Position numbers and translations under genes: made by a program. 33,353 nt of DNA from Leuconostoc falkenbergense (GTDB lineage Bacteria > Bacillota > Bacilli > Lactobacillales > Lactobacillaceae). Where the stretch lies: positions 1-33,353 of the forward strand of contig NZ_BMBS01000024.1 in NCBI RefSeq assembly GCF_014634805.1. Reading direction: 5' to 3'. The notes beneath the pieces were generated by a model. The model ran no database searches and was not told where the DNA came from. It was given only the letters and a program-made list of their open reading frames with translations. The first letter of the stretch is position 1, and the number at the start of each line of letters is the position of its first letter. Positions 15,983 to 24,159 of the stretch are shown here, one piece after another.

Positions 15983-17944
15983 TTAATCGTTTACTTCACG
16001 TGAATAGTGTGAAACATCAGTCAATATGATGTTTTGGAAATCTTCAAATGACATGGTTTGTGTCTTGTCTTCCCCATACTTACGGACTGTGACAGTTTGA
16101 CCATCCACTTCAGAATCACCTAGAACCAAAGTATATGGAATCTTGTTCGTTTGTGCCTCACGGATTAAATAGCCCATCTTGGCATCCTTTGTCTCAACGT
16201 GTGCACGCAAGCCAGCGGCTTGCAATTTTTGTTGAATATCTCGAGAATACTCACCATGCGCATCAACATTAACGGGAATGATTTGCACTTGTAATGGTGC
16301 TAACCATGTTGGGAAAGCGCCCTTATACATTTCAATCAAGTAAGCTGTAAAGCGCTCCATTGTGCCCACAATACCACGGTGTAGCATAACCGGACGGTGG
16401 TTATCTTGTCCATCAGCACCAATATAAGTCAAATTAAAACGTTCTGGTAACAAGAAGTCCAGTTGAATGGTAGACATTGTTTCTTCACCACCCAATGCTG
16501 TTTTAGTTTGGACATCTAATTTTGGACCGTAAAAGGCAGCTTCACCTTCTGCTTCAAAGTAATCAAGGTTAAGATCATCCATTGCGCGTTTCAATTGCGC
16601 TTGAGACTTTTCCCACATGTCATCATCATCAAAATACTTTTCTGTATTTTTAGGATCACGATACGACAAACGGAAACGATAGTCAGTGATGTCAAAGTCA
16701 CGGTAAACTTCCATCATCATTGTCAAAATTGACTTAAATTCTTCTTCAAGCTTTTCAGGTTCCACAAATGTATGCCCATCGTTTAAAGTCATTTCACGAA
16801 CGCGTGACAATCCTGTCAAAGCCCCTGATTTTTCATAACGATGCATCATACCTAGCTCTGCAATGCGCATTGGCAATTCTCGATATGAACGTGGCTTATG
16901 CTTGAAGACCATAATATGTGAAGGACAATTCATTGGGCGCAACTCTAGGAATTCGCCATCACCCATATCCATTGGTGGGAACATATCTTCACGATAGTGA
17001 TCCCAATGCCCCGACGTTTTATACAAATTCAGGTTCGACAACACTGGTGTATAAACATGTTGGTAGCCATTTGCTAATTCTTTGTCGATAATATAACGTT
17101 CAACTTGTCGACGAATAGTTGCACCATTTGGTAACCACACTGGCAACCCAGAGCCAACTTCTTGACTAGTAAAGAACAAGTCTAGATCACGACCAATGGT
17201 ACGATGATCACGTTCTTTAGCTTCTTCACGACGTTTAACCTCAGCATCGACGTCCGCTTGTTTCCATTCAGCAATACCATAAATACGTTGCATCATTGGA
17301 TTAGATGATTTACCACGCCAGTAGGCTCCGGCAACTGAAGTTAATTTGAAGTGCTTTACCCAACCTGTTGATGGCACAAGTCCACCTTTGTCTAATTCAA
17401 CATGATCGCCTTGAACAGCAATTGTGATTTTCTCATCGGCTGGCAAATCATTAATGAGTTCAATCTTGTATGGATCATTTTTAAATAATGTCAACGCTTC
17501 GTCACGTGAAATTTCACGTGATACAATTGGCAAATCTTCTGCAACAATTTTGTGCATCATGGCTTCAATTTCCGCAAAATCGTCAATTGAAACTTGATTA
17601 CCTGAACCGTTATCAGTGTCGTAATAAAAGCCATTATCAATAAATGGTCCAACACCAAAGTGCATATTGGCAAACTTAGGAATACGTTTCAAGGCTTGCG
17701 CCAACAAATGAGATGCTGAATGACGTAAAAGTTCCAAAGCTTCATCATCACTTGTCGTAATTAATGCGAATTCACCATCATTTTCAAGCGCATCATTCAA
17801 GCCAACATATTGACCATTCAACTTAGCGGAAACTGCTTTTTTGGCCAAAGACTTTGAAATACCAGCTGCAACCTCAATTGGCTTTGTACCTGCTGCAAAG
17901 GATTTTACAGCACCATCTGGAAATGTTAATTGAATTTCTGTCAT
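15983..17944 (-). CDS. thrS: Threonine-tRNA ligase
   Basis: ThrRS charges tRNA-Thr with threonine and edits mischarged serine. ATG 17944 (653 residues, normal length) is preceded by AGAGGGAAAG; the open frame continues upstream to 18097 only because it runs through the T-box and terminator, so that extension is not coding. Domains in order are an N-terminal TGS domain (about 1-63), the editing domain (about 65-225), the class II catalytic core with the zinc-site cysteine in MNCPSH (about 336) and motif 2 around MMHRYEKSG, then the anticodon-binding domain (last 110 residues, LQVQIIPVN onward). Expression is set by the T-box upstream, so it should rise when tRNA-Thr is uncharged. Confidence 0.96.
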   Translation of the reverse strand: MTEIQLTFPDGAVKSFAAGTKPIEVAAGISKSLAKKAVSAKLNGQYVGLNDALENDGEFALITTSDDEALELLRHSASHLLAQALKRIPKFANMHFGVGPFIDNGFYYDTDNGSGNQVSIDDFAEIEAMMHKIVAEDLPIVSREISRDEALTLFKNDPYKIELINDLPADEKITIAVQGDHVELDKGGLVPSTGWVKHFKLTSVAGAYWRGKSSNPMMQRIYGIAEWKQADVDAEVKRREEAKERDHRTIGRDLDLFFTSQEVGSGLPVWLPNGATIRRQVERYIIDKELANGYQHVYTPVLSNLNLYKTSGHWDHYREDMFPPMDMGDGEFLELRPMNCPSHIMVFKHKPRSYRELPMRIAELGMMHRYEKSGALTGLSRVREMTLNDGHTFVEPEKLEEEFKSILTMMMEVYRDFDITDYRFRLSYRDPKNTEKYFDDDDMWEKSQAQLKRAMDDLNLDYFEAEGEAAFYGPKLDVQTKTALGGEETMSTIQLDFLLPERFNLTYIGADGQDNHRPVMLHRGIVGTMERFTAYLIEMYKGAFPTWLAPLQVQIIPVNVDAHGEYSRDIQQKLQAAGLRAHVETKDAKMGYLIREAQTNKIPYTLVLGDSEVDGQTVTVRKYGEDKTQTMSFEDFQNIILTDVSHYSREVND

Positions 17945-18008
17945 ATACTTTCCCTCTTCATCATAAATAATCAAATTACGTTTCGAAACCCTGCGCAACA
18001 CTTGAAAA

Positions 18009-18238
18009 AAGCGTCCCTCTGAGCCAAAAGACTCAAAGGGACGCTTTACCGTGGTACCACCCAAGTTTTGCATCATAAGATGCAACTTAAATGACAATTA
18101 ACGGCGTCACCCGAATGAATTTCGTTACCTACTTATCACCACTCAAAGGTAGTCTATCAAACTTACGCTGTTCATTTCCACCAAACATGAACTCTCTTTA
18201 AACGCACAGTAATCAAGTTGTCCTCATCAAAGTTTCTA
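18009..18238 (-). promoter_or_regulatory. Threonine T-box riboswitch with terminator, upstream of thrS
   Basis: On the minus strand the T-box sequence TGGGTGGTACCACGG (18063-18049) is followed directly by a terminator: an 11-bp stem (18046-18036 with 18019-18009) with a T-run. Stem I is marked by the apical GGTGGAAATGAACAG block (about 18182-18167). The stretch ACTACCTTTGAG (18153-18142) aligns with known specifier loops, so the specifier is probably ACT at 18153-18151 (overlapping ACC is also a threonine codon). Uncharged tRNA-Thr should stabilise the antiterminator and let polymerase into thrS. Confidence 0.93.
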
Positions 18239-18244
18239 AAAACA

Positions 18245-18273
18245 ATCTTAGCACTGTTTTAGAACTTTTGCAA
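18245..18273 (-). promoter_or_regulatory. Promoter of thrS and its T-box leader
   Basis: TTGCAA (18273-18268) and TAAGAT (18250-18245) are 17 bases apart. Transcription would start near 18238, giving a leader of about 290 bases, a normal T-box length. Confidence 0.7.
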
Positions 18274-18274
18274 T

Positions 18275-18394
18275 TTATTTTTTCAAATCCAATAATACCT
18301 GCTTCAAAGCATCATGGGCAACGTCATCATGATCAAGAATACCATTGTCATATACGTTTTGTAATGCTGCTATTTGTTCTTTTGATAATGCCAT
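18275..18394 (-). CDS. 39-residue protein between ftsK and thrS
   Basis: A short frame starts at ATG 18394 and stops at 18275. The product begins MALSKEQIAALQ and ends LLDLKK; it looks like two short amphipathic helices (about residues 4-14 and 24-38) separated by a DNGILDHDD turn, with an acidic middle. I do not recognise it. It starts 35 bases after the ftsK stop with no terminator between, so it is probably read from the ftsK transcript. The ribosome binding site (GTAGAG, 8 bases off) is weak. The regular codon content and the fit between two genes without overlap with the thrS promoter support a real gene; conservation is untested. Confidence 0.6.
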   Translation of the reverse strand: MALSKEQIAALQNVYDNGILDHDDVAHDALKQVLLDLKK

Positions 18395-18429
18395 TATATT
18401 ACTCTACTTTTATATCACTTGTTTTACAC

Positions 18430-20799
18430 TTACTGTTCAATACCGGAACTGCCATCCGAAACATTGACATGTCGTGGCCGTGAACCATCGGCTGGGCCAA
18501 TATAGCCACTTGCTTCTAAGTCATCAATTAATCTGGCAGCTCGATTATAGCCAATTCTAAATCGTCGTTGTAACAACGAAGTAGAAGCTTTTTGTTGTTC
18601 GATTACAAATTGCAATGCGTCTTGGAACAATTCATCTTCACTGTTACCATCCGATATATCACTACCATCTTGCGCAACTTCTTCATCTGTCACCGTCATA
18701 GCTTCAGAATACTGAACTTCTTGCTGCGCTTTAACAAATTCTACCACACTAGTAACATCAGCGTTACTAATGAAGGCACCTTGCACACGTTGTGTCGGCT
18801 TACCAGGTGGCGCAAAAATCATATCACCTCTGCCTAACAGCTTTTCTGCACCGTTACTATCCAAAATCGTACGTGAATCAATGCCTGAAGCCGTTCTAAA
18901 AGCAATTCTACCAGGAATGTTACTTTTGATAGTCCCATTGACTACTTTAACATCTGGACGCTGAGTAGCCAAGATCATATGAATGCCAGCAGCTCTGGCT
19001 TTGGCACCTAATCGTGCAATTGAAACCTCAATTTCACTACCAACCGTACTCATTAAATCTGCAAACTCATCAACAATTGCGACGATGTAGGGCATTTTTT
19101 GCATGATAGGCTCACCCGTTGCAATAGCACCGGCATTTTGTTTATCAACCGCAGCGTTATATTCACCGATATTCCGTTTGCCAAATTGCGCTAACAATTT
19201 GTAACGATTTTCCATTTCGTCAACTACTTTTTGCAATGATTTGGCAGCTTTTCTTGGCTCAGAAACAACTGGTGTTAGCAAATGTGGGATCCCATTGTAA
19301 ATCGATAATTCAACTACCTTCGGATCAACCATCATCAATTTAACTTCACTAGGCTTAGCACGAAGTAGAATTGAAATGATAATGCCGTTGAGTCCCACAG
19401 ATTTACCAGATCCTGTTGAACCGGCAATCAATAAATGTGGCATGGCTGATAAATCGGCCATAATAATATTACCAGTAACGTCTCTTCCAAGTGGCACATT
19501 TAGTGGATTATCATCAAACGGTGCATGTTCAATCATATCTCGGAACCCGACAGTTGCTTGTGTATCATTTGGTACTTCAATACCAACATATGGTTTTCCT
19601 GGAATCGGTGCCTCTATACGTATTGATTTAGCCGCTAAGGCTAACGCCAAGTCATCTGCCAAATTAGCAATGCGGTTAACTTTAACTCCTTGTCCAGGTT
19701 TTAATTCATACTGCGTAACGGTTGGTCCCAATGAGACACTGGTCACTTCCGCTTCCACACCAAAACTTTGTAATGTGTCATGAACTAGGCGTGACTTTTC
19801 AGTCAAACTTTTAAATTCTTTTGTTTGATCCGCCGGAGGTACCTGTGTCAACAATTCTGCTGATGGCAGTTGATAATCTGGATTATTTGCTTCTGGTGTA
19901 TCGGTCGCTAGCGATACTTCTTCATCAGCCTCTGATAATGTTGTGGCAGGTGTTACCACTTCATCTGACGATTTATTTTCATTATTGGTTACTGGACCAT
20001 TCCACTTAATTTCTGGTTCAATAAATTCGTGGTTTTGAGGCAACTCATCAGTAACCTTTTCAGCCTGATTGTCCATTTCTGACGCAGCCGAATGATCAAC
20101 ACCTAATGGATTATCGCCATAATCAGTAATATCTTTTTTACGTCCGTTTTTATTGAAAAAAGGCTCACGTTTAGGGGCGTTAGCCCGTTGTTCTTGAATA
20201 TATGCCACACCCGCTTGTGCCTTCTCAACACTTTTTTCAGCAATATCACGAGCTGGAATTCGGAAAAATATAATCACACCAGCAAATAATAACAATGTCG
20301 TGACAATCCAAGTACCAACATTTGACATTAACATGAACAACACATGGTATATTGCCGCACCAACAACGCCACCCCCAAGTGGTGTGTTAGCTGCTTGATT
20401 CGCAAAATCTTGCTTGATAATACGAATGACTTCATTTACATATCCTGTACCATCTTGCAACGTATAAGTAAAGAACAGTAACGAAGAAATAACTTCAATG
20501 GCAATAAATGCCATACCGGCTCCCATCCAAAAATGTCCAGCAATTTTAGGCAACTTTCGCATGAGCATATAATATAGCATCCCAACTGTTAAAGGGACAA
20601 TAATTGCAAAATAAACGTTACCAAAGAAAAAGCGGAAAATATTCGCTACAAAAATGCCAATCAAGCCCAGCTTAAAAGTACCCAAAACACCTAGAATAGC
20701 GCTAATTAATAACGTCAAATTTCTAGCAAGTGGATGTTGCTGTTTTTTTGAACGTGAACTGGTTCTTCGTCGTTTTCTGGTTGTTTTTCTGGTAGCCAA
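18430..20799 (-). CDS. ftsK: DNA translocase FtsK/SpoIIIE
   Basis: FtsK pumps DNA at the division septum so that chromosome ends and dimers clear the closing cell. The 789-residue protein has a basic N-terminus, four membrane segments within the first 185 residues, a variable acidic linker, and the RecA-like motor: Walker A GSTGSGKS near residue 458 and Walker B VAIVDEFADLM near 560. The C-terminal gamma winged-helix domain (RRFRIGYNRAARLIDDL) reads orientation sequences on DNA. The start is TTG 20799 with GAGG 8 bases upstream; no better start exists. The promoter overlaps a LexA-like box, so DNA damage control is possible. Confidence 0.95.
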   Translation of the reverse strand: MATRKTTRKRRRTSSRSKKQQHPLARNLTLLISAILGVLGTFKLGLIGIFVANIFRFFFGNVYFAIIVPLTVGMLYYMLMRKLPKIAGHFWMGAGMAFIAIEVISSLLFFTYTLQDGTGYVNEVIRIIKQDFANQAANTPLGGGVVGAAIYHVLFMLMSNVGTWIVTTLLLFAGVIIFFRIPARDIAEKSVEKAQAGVAYIQEQRANAPKREPFFNKNGRKKDITDYGDNPLGVDHSAASEMDNQAEKVTDELPQNHEFIEPEIKWNGPVTNNENKSSDEVVTPATTLSEADEEVSLATDTPEANNPDYQLPSAELLTQVPPADQTKEFKSLTEKSRLVHDTLQSFGVEAEVTSVSLGPTVTQYELKPGQGVKVNRIANLADDLALALAAKSIRIEAPIPGKPYVGIEVPNDTQATVGFRDMIEHAPFDDNPLNVPLGRDVTGNIIMADLSAMPHLLIAGSTGSGKSVGLNGIIISILLRAKPSEVKLMMVDPKVVELSIYNGIPHLLTPVVSEPRKAAKSLQKVVDEMENRYKLLAQFGKRNIGEYNAAVDKQNAGAIATGEPIMQKMPYIVAIVDEFADLMSTVGSEIEVSIARLGAKARAAGIHMILATQRPDVKVVNGTIKSNIPGRIAFRTASGIDSRTILDSNGAEKLLGRGDMIFAPPGKPTQRVQGAFISNADVTSVVEFVKAQQEVQYSEAMTVTDEEVAQDGSDISDGNSEDELFQDALQFVIEQQKASTSLLQRRFRIGYNRAARLIDDLEASGYIGPADGSRPRHVNVSDGSSGIEQ

Positions 20800-20829
20800 A
20801 ATTATTACCTCATATATTATTAACGCTCT

Positions 20830-20835
20830 ATTTTA
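20830..20835 (-). promoter_or_regulatory. Extended -10 promoter of ftsK
   Basis: TGATAAAAT gives TAAAAT with a TG extension, about 31 bases before the ftsK start. The -35 region would fall at about 20853-20858, inside the LexA-like box, and is itself poor. Confidence 0.55.
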
Positions 20836-20849
20836 TCATGTTTAAAATG

Positions 20850-20863
20850 CGAACGCGTGTTCA
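20850..20863. promoter_or_regulatory. LexA (DinR/SOS) box-like operator at ftsK
   Basis: CGAACGCGTGTTCA matches the Gram-positive LexA consensus CGAACRNRYGTTYG at 13 of 14 positions, including the exact GAAC-4-GTTC palindrome. It covers the -35 position of the ftsK promoter. No lexA gene is in the window. Confidence 0.6.
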
Positions 20864-20926
20864 TCTTTAATTCTTAAGAATTGCTTAACTGTCAATAAAG
20901 TCATTTAATTTCAATAATTATACACA

Positions 20927-20954
20927 AAAAGCCGCAACCGAAGTTGCGACTTTT
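20927..20954 (-). terminator. Terminator of tRNA-Glu
   Basis: A 12-bp stem (20954-20943 with 20938-20927, one G-U pair) capped by a TTCG tetraloop on the minus strand is followed by T's, 2 bases after the tRNA 3' end. Confidence 0.92.
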
Positions 20955-20956
20955 AG

Positions 20957-21028
20957 TAGCTCGTGAGAGAATCGAACTCTCGATTCCGCCGTGAAAGGGC
21001 AGCGTCTTCGCCACTTGACCAACGAGCC
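20957..21028 (-). tRNA. tRNA-Glu (anticodon TTC)
   Basis: On the minus strand the acceptor GGCTCGT pairs with ACGAGCT (G1-U72 wobble). The anticodon stem CTGCC/GGCGG holds the loop CTTTCAC with anticodon TTC. The T arm has GAGAGTTCGATTCTCTC. The 72 bases end with the discriminator A and no CCA is encoded. It stands alone with its own promoter and terminator, between trmL and ftsK. Confidence 0.96.
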
Positions 21029-21065
21029 ATGGTCTTTGTTATCTCACTGCTGAAACAACTATATA

Positions 21066-21094
21066 ATCATAACAAGATTTTATAGTGACGTCAA
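21066..21094 (-). promoter_or_regulatory. Promoter of tRNA-Glu
   Basis: TTGACG (21094-21089) and TATGAT (21071-21066) are 17 bases apart, a strong SigA promoter starting 5 bases after the trmL stop codon. Transcription would start near 21059, about 30 bases before the tRNA. Confidence 0.88.
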
Positions 21095-21098
21095 CCCC

Positions 21099-21611
21099 TT
21101 ATTTTAATTTATCTTGTTCATAGGTATGAACAGTATCCAGATTTGGAAACGACTGTTGACGTAGCGCCTCATAGATGACAATGGCAACAGTATTTGACAA
21201 ATTCAGAGATCGAATATGTGTGTCGTCTTGTGGAATCCGAATTGCCTTTTCTGGGTTTTGACGCATAAACACTTCTGGTAAACCAGTGGTTTCTTTACCA
21301 AAAAGGAAGTAGTTATCCCCATCAGCTTGTGTATAATCAGGCTCTGTATAATCTTGGTTCGCAAACTTAGAAACGAGATACAAATGATCCGTAGGTGCCA
21401 ACGTTTCCAAAAAATCCGGCAAGCTTGGATGCCTTACCAATTGCACGTGGTCCCAATAATCGAGACCAGCCCGCTTAACATGTTTGTCATCTAAATCAAA
21501 GCCTAGAGGCTCAATTAAATGTAAAACAGCGTCTGTACCAGCAGTTGTACGCGCAATGTTACCTGTATTAGCAGGCATTAAGGGTTCAAATAAAACAACA
21601 TGATTAGTCAT
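21099..21611 (-). CDS. trmL: tRNA (cytidine/uridine(34)-2'-O)-methyltransferase, SpoU family
   Basis: TrmL methylates the 2'-OH of the wobble base of certain tRNA-Leu species using S-adenosylmethionine. The 170-residue protein is the minimal SPOUT fold without an RNA-binding extension, as expected for TrmL. The three family motifs are visible: NTGNIAR (15-21), FGKETTGLP (104-112) and SLNLSNTVA (135-143), which together make the knotted cofactor site. The start ATG overlaps the stop of the upstream membrane protein gene as ATGA, so the two are translated in series. No terminator follows before the tRNA promoter. Confidence 0.93.
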   Translation of the reverse strand: MTNHVVLFEPLMPANTGNIARTTAGTDAVLHLIEPLGFDLDDKHVKRAGLDYWDHVQLVRHPSLPDFLETLAPTDHLYLVSKFANQDYTEPDYTQADGDNYFLFGKETTGLPEVFMRQNPEKAIRIPQDDTHIRSLNLSNTVAIVIYEALRQQSFPNLDTVHTYEQDKLK

Positions 21612-22765
21612 TTTTCAACGGTTCCTTCCACTTTAAACAATTCTGAATTATGTCGCCACCACTCGTATATGTGTGTCACTAGAACTTTCGCAACAGCATA
21701 TGTTGGAACGCCTAACACAACACCTAATACACCAAAAATATGACCACCGCTTAACAATACCACAATGACAGTGACAGGGTGAATAGACAATGCTTCACCC
21801 AAAATTTTTGGGGCGATCACATGGCCTTCTATGGGCTGTTCAATTACCAAAACAATTATCACCAAAATTAACAATTTTGGTCCCCCAGCAATTAACGCCA
21901 CTGTAAACACTGGCACTTGGGCAAGAATAGATCCTACATACGGAATCATATTAAAGAAGCCAGCCATCAAAGCCAATAATATACCATACGGTAACCCAAT
22001 CACTGTATAACCAATCGAGAACATGATAATAACCGCTAACGCAACACCGAGCTGTCCACGAATGTATTGTGCCACTTGCGAACTCACTTCTCTCAACAAA
22101 TGATAGACTGATATTTGTGCTTTTTGTGGGAATTTATCAGCCACAACAGCTGAAAATTTATGTCCATCAAGCAACATGTAATAAAGGATAAAAGGCGTAG
22201 AAACCATCGTTACACCAATTGAAGTTAGCGTCGACGCAAACGAACTAATGCCAGCAACACCACTCGTCAAATACTTTTTACTCCAATCAATCACATTTTG
22301 GTTGATATCCGCATTTGTATGATTTAGGTAATCACGAATAAACTTAAATTGATCAGATGCAAATGTGTCGTTAATAAAGCGTTCACTCGTGCGCCAATAT
22401 TGTGGCCAATTATCAATAAATGACACAACTTGTGTGCGTAATACCATATAAACAGCAACAATCACCCCAGCAATGACTGCTAAAAGTGCAATCAATACAA
22501 TGCCAATTGATAAATTTCTGGGTAAATGAACATGCTTTTCCAATAAGTTTACCAATGGACTCAACAAATAATACAAAACCCCTGCAATAATAATTGGGGC
22601 ACCCACTGCCGTAAATAAAGCTCGCATAGGTTCAAACACAAAACGAACTTGCCAAGCCAGAAAAATAATCAGTAAGATTAGCAGTATCACAATAAGTCCA
22701 TTGAGTAAGTTGTTGCCAGAAAACCATCGTCTGTACCATGACTGTTGTTCTTGGTCTTTTAACAT
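21608..22765 (-). CDS. AI-2E family membrane protein
   Basis: The 385-residue protein belongs to the AI-2E transporter family, whose members export autoinducer-2 or small ions (some act as sodium/proton antiporters). The function of this copy is open. Visible features are a cytoplasmic start (MLKDQEQQSWYRRWF), two helices, a third after NLLEKHVHLP, then a long soluble stretch (about 125-215). The C-terminal cluster of helices has the family's PYVGSILAQVP and HPVTVIVVLLSGGHIFGVLGVVLGVP stretches. ATG 22765 is chosen because GGGGA lies 7 bases upstream; in-frame starts at 22783 and 22786 have no such site. It overlaps trmL by 4 bases. Confidence 0.88.
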   Translation of the reverse strand: MLKDQEQQSWYRRWFSGNNLLNGLIVILLILLIIFLAWQVRFVFEPMRALFTAVGAPIIIAGVLYYLLSPLVNLLEKHVHLPRNLSIGIVLIALLAVIAGVIVAVYMVLRTQVVSFIDNWPQYWRTSERFINDTFASDQFKFIRDYLNHTNADINQNVIDWSKKYLTSGVAGISSFASTLTSIGVTMVSTPFILYYMLLDGHKFSAVVADKFPQKAQISVYHLLREVSSQVAQYIRGQLGVALAVIIMFSIGYTVIGLPYGILLALMAGFFNMIPYVGSILAQVPVFTVALIAGGPKLLILVIIVLVIEQPIEGHVIAPKILGEALSIHPVTVIVVLLSGGHIFGVLGVVLGVPTYAVAKVLVTHIYEWWRHNSELFKVEGTVEK

Positions 22766-22796
22766 AAATATTCCCCGATTCATCACGTTTATTATT

Positions 22797-22802
22797 ATTT
22801 TA
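22797..22802 (-). promoter_or_regulatory. Extended -10 promoter of the AI-2E-trmL operon
   Basis: TGGTAAAAT supplies TAAAAT with the TG extension, 32 bases before the chosen ATG. No good -35 is visible. Confidence 0.5.
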
Positions 22803-22891
22803 CCATAGAAATAAAAATCATGTTGCTAGCCAAAATCGCGCTGTTTCATCATGCTTTTCAGGCATAATGACAGCTACGTTAACAAAGAAAT

Positions 22892-22920
22892 TTGTGAAAA
22901 GGCTTACATTCGAGTATAAT
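22892..22920 (+). promoter_or_regulatory. Promoter of pgl
   Basis: TTGTGA (22892-22897) and a perfect TATAAT (22915-22920) are 17 bases apart. The start point near 22927 leaves a short leader with AAAGGAG before the ATG at 22951. Confidence 0.85.
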
Positions 22921-22950
22921 AAATTTAGACATTTTAAAGGAGTCCTTATC

Positions 22951-23982
22951 ATGGCAATTTATAAAATTTTGTTTGGCACCTACACAAAAAGAATCTCAAA
23001 GGGATTGTATGAAGCGGAACTTGATACTGAGAAAAAACTTTTACAAAACCCAACACTTGTTGGTGAACTCACTAATCCAACCTATCTTGCAGTCTCAAAA
23101 GCAAACAAGGTTTACGCGGTTGAAAATCGTGATGGTCAAGGTGGCGTTGTCACCTTTGATAATTCTGTACGCCCGCTGGCTGAAATTGATGCGCAACTCA
23201 GCGAAGGATCTGCTCCAGCCTATATTGGCGTAGATGAAGCGCGACAATTAGTATACGCCGGCTACTACCATCGTGGTACTGTGGAAGTTTATCACATTAA
23301 TGCCGATGGTAATTTGACATTAACTGATCAATGGCAAAATGAAGGTTCAGGTCCACGCCCAGAACAAGGGTCATCACACATTCACTTTAGCAATTTGACA
23401 CCAGATAATCGTTTAGTTGCTGTGGATCTTGGTGCTGACGAAGTCATTACTTTCGATGTCTCTGATGATGGCAAACTTACTGAAGCATCACGCTTCACAA
23501 CTGAAGCTGGTTTTGGCCCAAGACATATTCGCTTCTCACCAGATGGTCAATACGCCTACCTGCTTGGAGAATTGTCAAGTTTGCTGAGTGTGCTAAAATA
23601 CAATTCTGAAGATGGTTCTTTCGAACACGTTCAAACTGCCTCTACAATACCCGCAGACTGGACAGAACATAACGGATCAGCAGCTCTTCGTTTGAGCAAG
23701 GACGGACACTACATCTACGCCTCAAACCGTGGGCATAATTCAGTTGCCGTATTTAAAGTTTCAAATCTTGGTGCAGAAATTGAACGAATCCAACTCATTA
23801 GCACTGAGGGAGAATTTCCACGTGATATGAATTGGGACAAGGACGAACAATTCTTAGTTGTTGCTAACCAAGATACAGATAACGTATCGTTATACGGTCG
23901 TGACAGTGAGTCTGGGGAACTGACACTTTTGCAAAAAGACTTTGCTATTCCTGAAGGCGTTCGAGTAACTTTTGAATATTAA
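22951..23982 (+). CDS. pgl: 6-phosphogluconolactonase (YbhE/lactonase family)
   Basis: Pgl hydrolyses 6-phosphogluconolactone to 6-phosphogluconate, between glucose-6-phosphate dehydrogenase and 6-phosphogluconate dehydrogenase. In heterofermentative lactic acid bacteria this feeds the phosphoketolase path. The 343-residue protein is a seven-bladed beta-propeller of the YbhE type. Blade-like repeats are visible, such as NPTYLAVSKANKVYAVEN, GPRHIRFSPDGQYAYLLGE and ALRLSKDGHYIYASNRG, and the family's start FGTYTKRISKGLY is at residues 7-19. ATG 22951 has AAAGGAG 8 bases upstream; an in-frame ATG at 22867 lies before the promoter -10 element and is not used. It is a single-gene unit with its own promoter and terminator. 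Confidence 0.92.
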   Translation: MAIYKILFGTYTKRISKGLYEAELDTEKKLLQNPTLVGELTNPTYLAVSKANKVYAVENRDGQGGVVTFDNSVRPLAEIDAQLSEGSAPAYIGVDEARQLVYAGYYHRGTVEVYHINADGNLTLTDQWQNEGSGPRPEQGSSHIHFSNLTPDNRLVAVDLGADEVITFDVSDDGKLTEASRFTTEAGFGPRHIRFSPDGQYAYLLGELSSLLSVLKYNSEDGSFEHVQTASTIPADWTEHNGSAALRLSKDGHYIYASNRGHNSVAVFKVSNLGAEIERIQLISTEGEFPRDMNWDKDEQFLVVANQDTDNVSLYGRDSESGELTLLQKDFAIPEGVRVTFEY

Positions 23983-23993
23983 ATTTAACTACA

Positions 23994-24032
23994 AAAAAAC
24001 CACTTTGAGTGTACACACCAAAGTGGTTTTTT
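23994..24032. terminator. Terminator after pgl
   Basis: A perfect 14-bp stem (23994-24007 with 24019-24032) around an 11-base loop has A-runs and T-runs at its ends. It stops pgl transcription before the promoter of the next gene. Confidence 0.92.
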
Positions 24033-24043
24033 ATATTATCAGG

Positions 24044-24072
24044 TTGCATTGAAAAAAAATTAAGCGTATAAT
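24044..24072 (+). promoter_or_regulatory. Promoter of the MFS transporter gene
   Basis: TTGCAT (24044-24049) and TATAAT (24067-24072) are 17 bases apart. The leader of about 80 bases holds a small inverted repeat (GATTAC 24124-24129, GTAATC 24136-24141). Confidence 0.82.
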
Positions 24073-24159
24073 CAAATCGTTTGAACTATCACAAGACTTA
24101 GATAATTCTAACCAGCAAATAAAGATTACCTGTGAGTAATCATTTCAAGGAGAATTAAT

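Noticed and set aside
17945-18097. N-terminal extension of ThrRS by 51 residues
   Set aside because: The open frame upstream of 17944 runs through the T-box antiterminator and terminator stem. A good ribosome binding site precedes ATG 17944 and the remaining 653 residues match the family length.
19376-19783. Open frame of 135 codons on the plus strand
   Set aside because: It is antisense to the conserved motor domain of ftsK, including Walker A, with no translation signals of its own.
22867-22950. Upstream start for the 6-phosphogluconolactonase
   Set aside because: The in-frame ATG at 22867 lies before the TATAAT promoter at 22915-22920, so it would not be on the mRNA, and the added residues do not fit the family.
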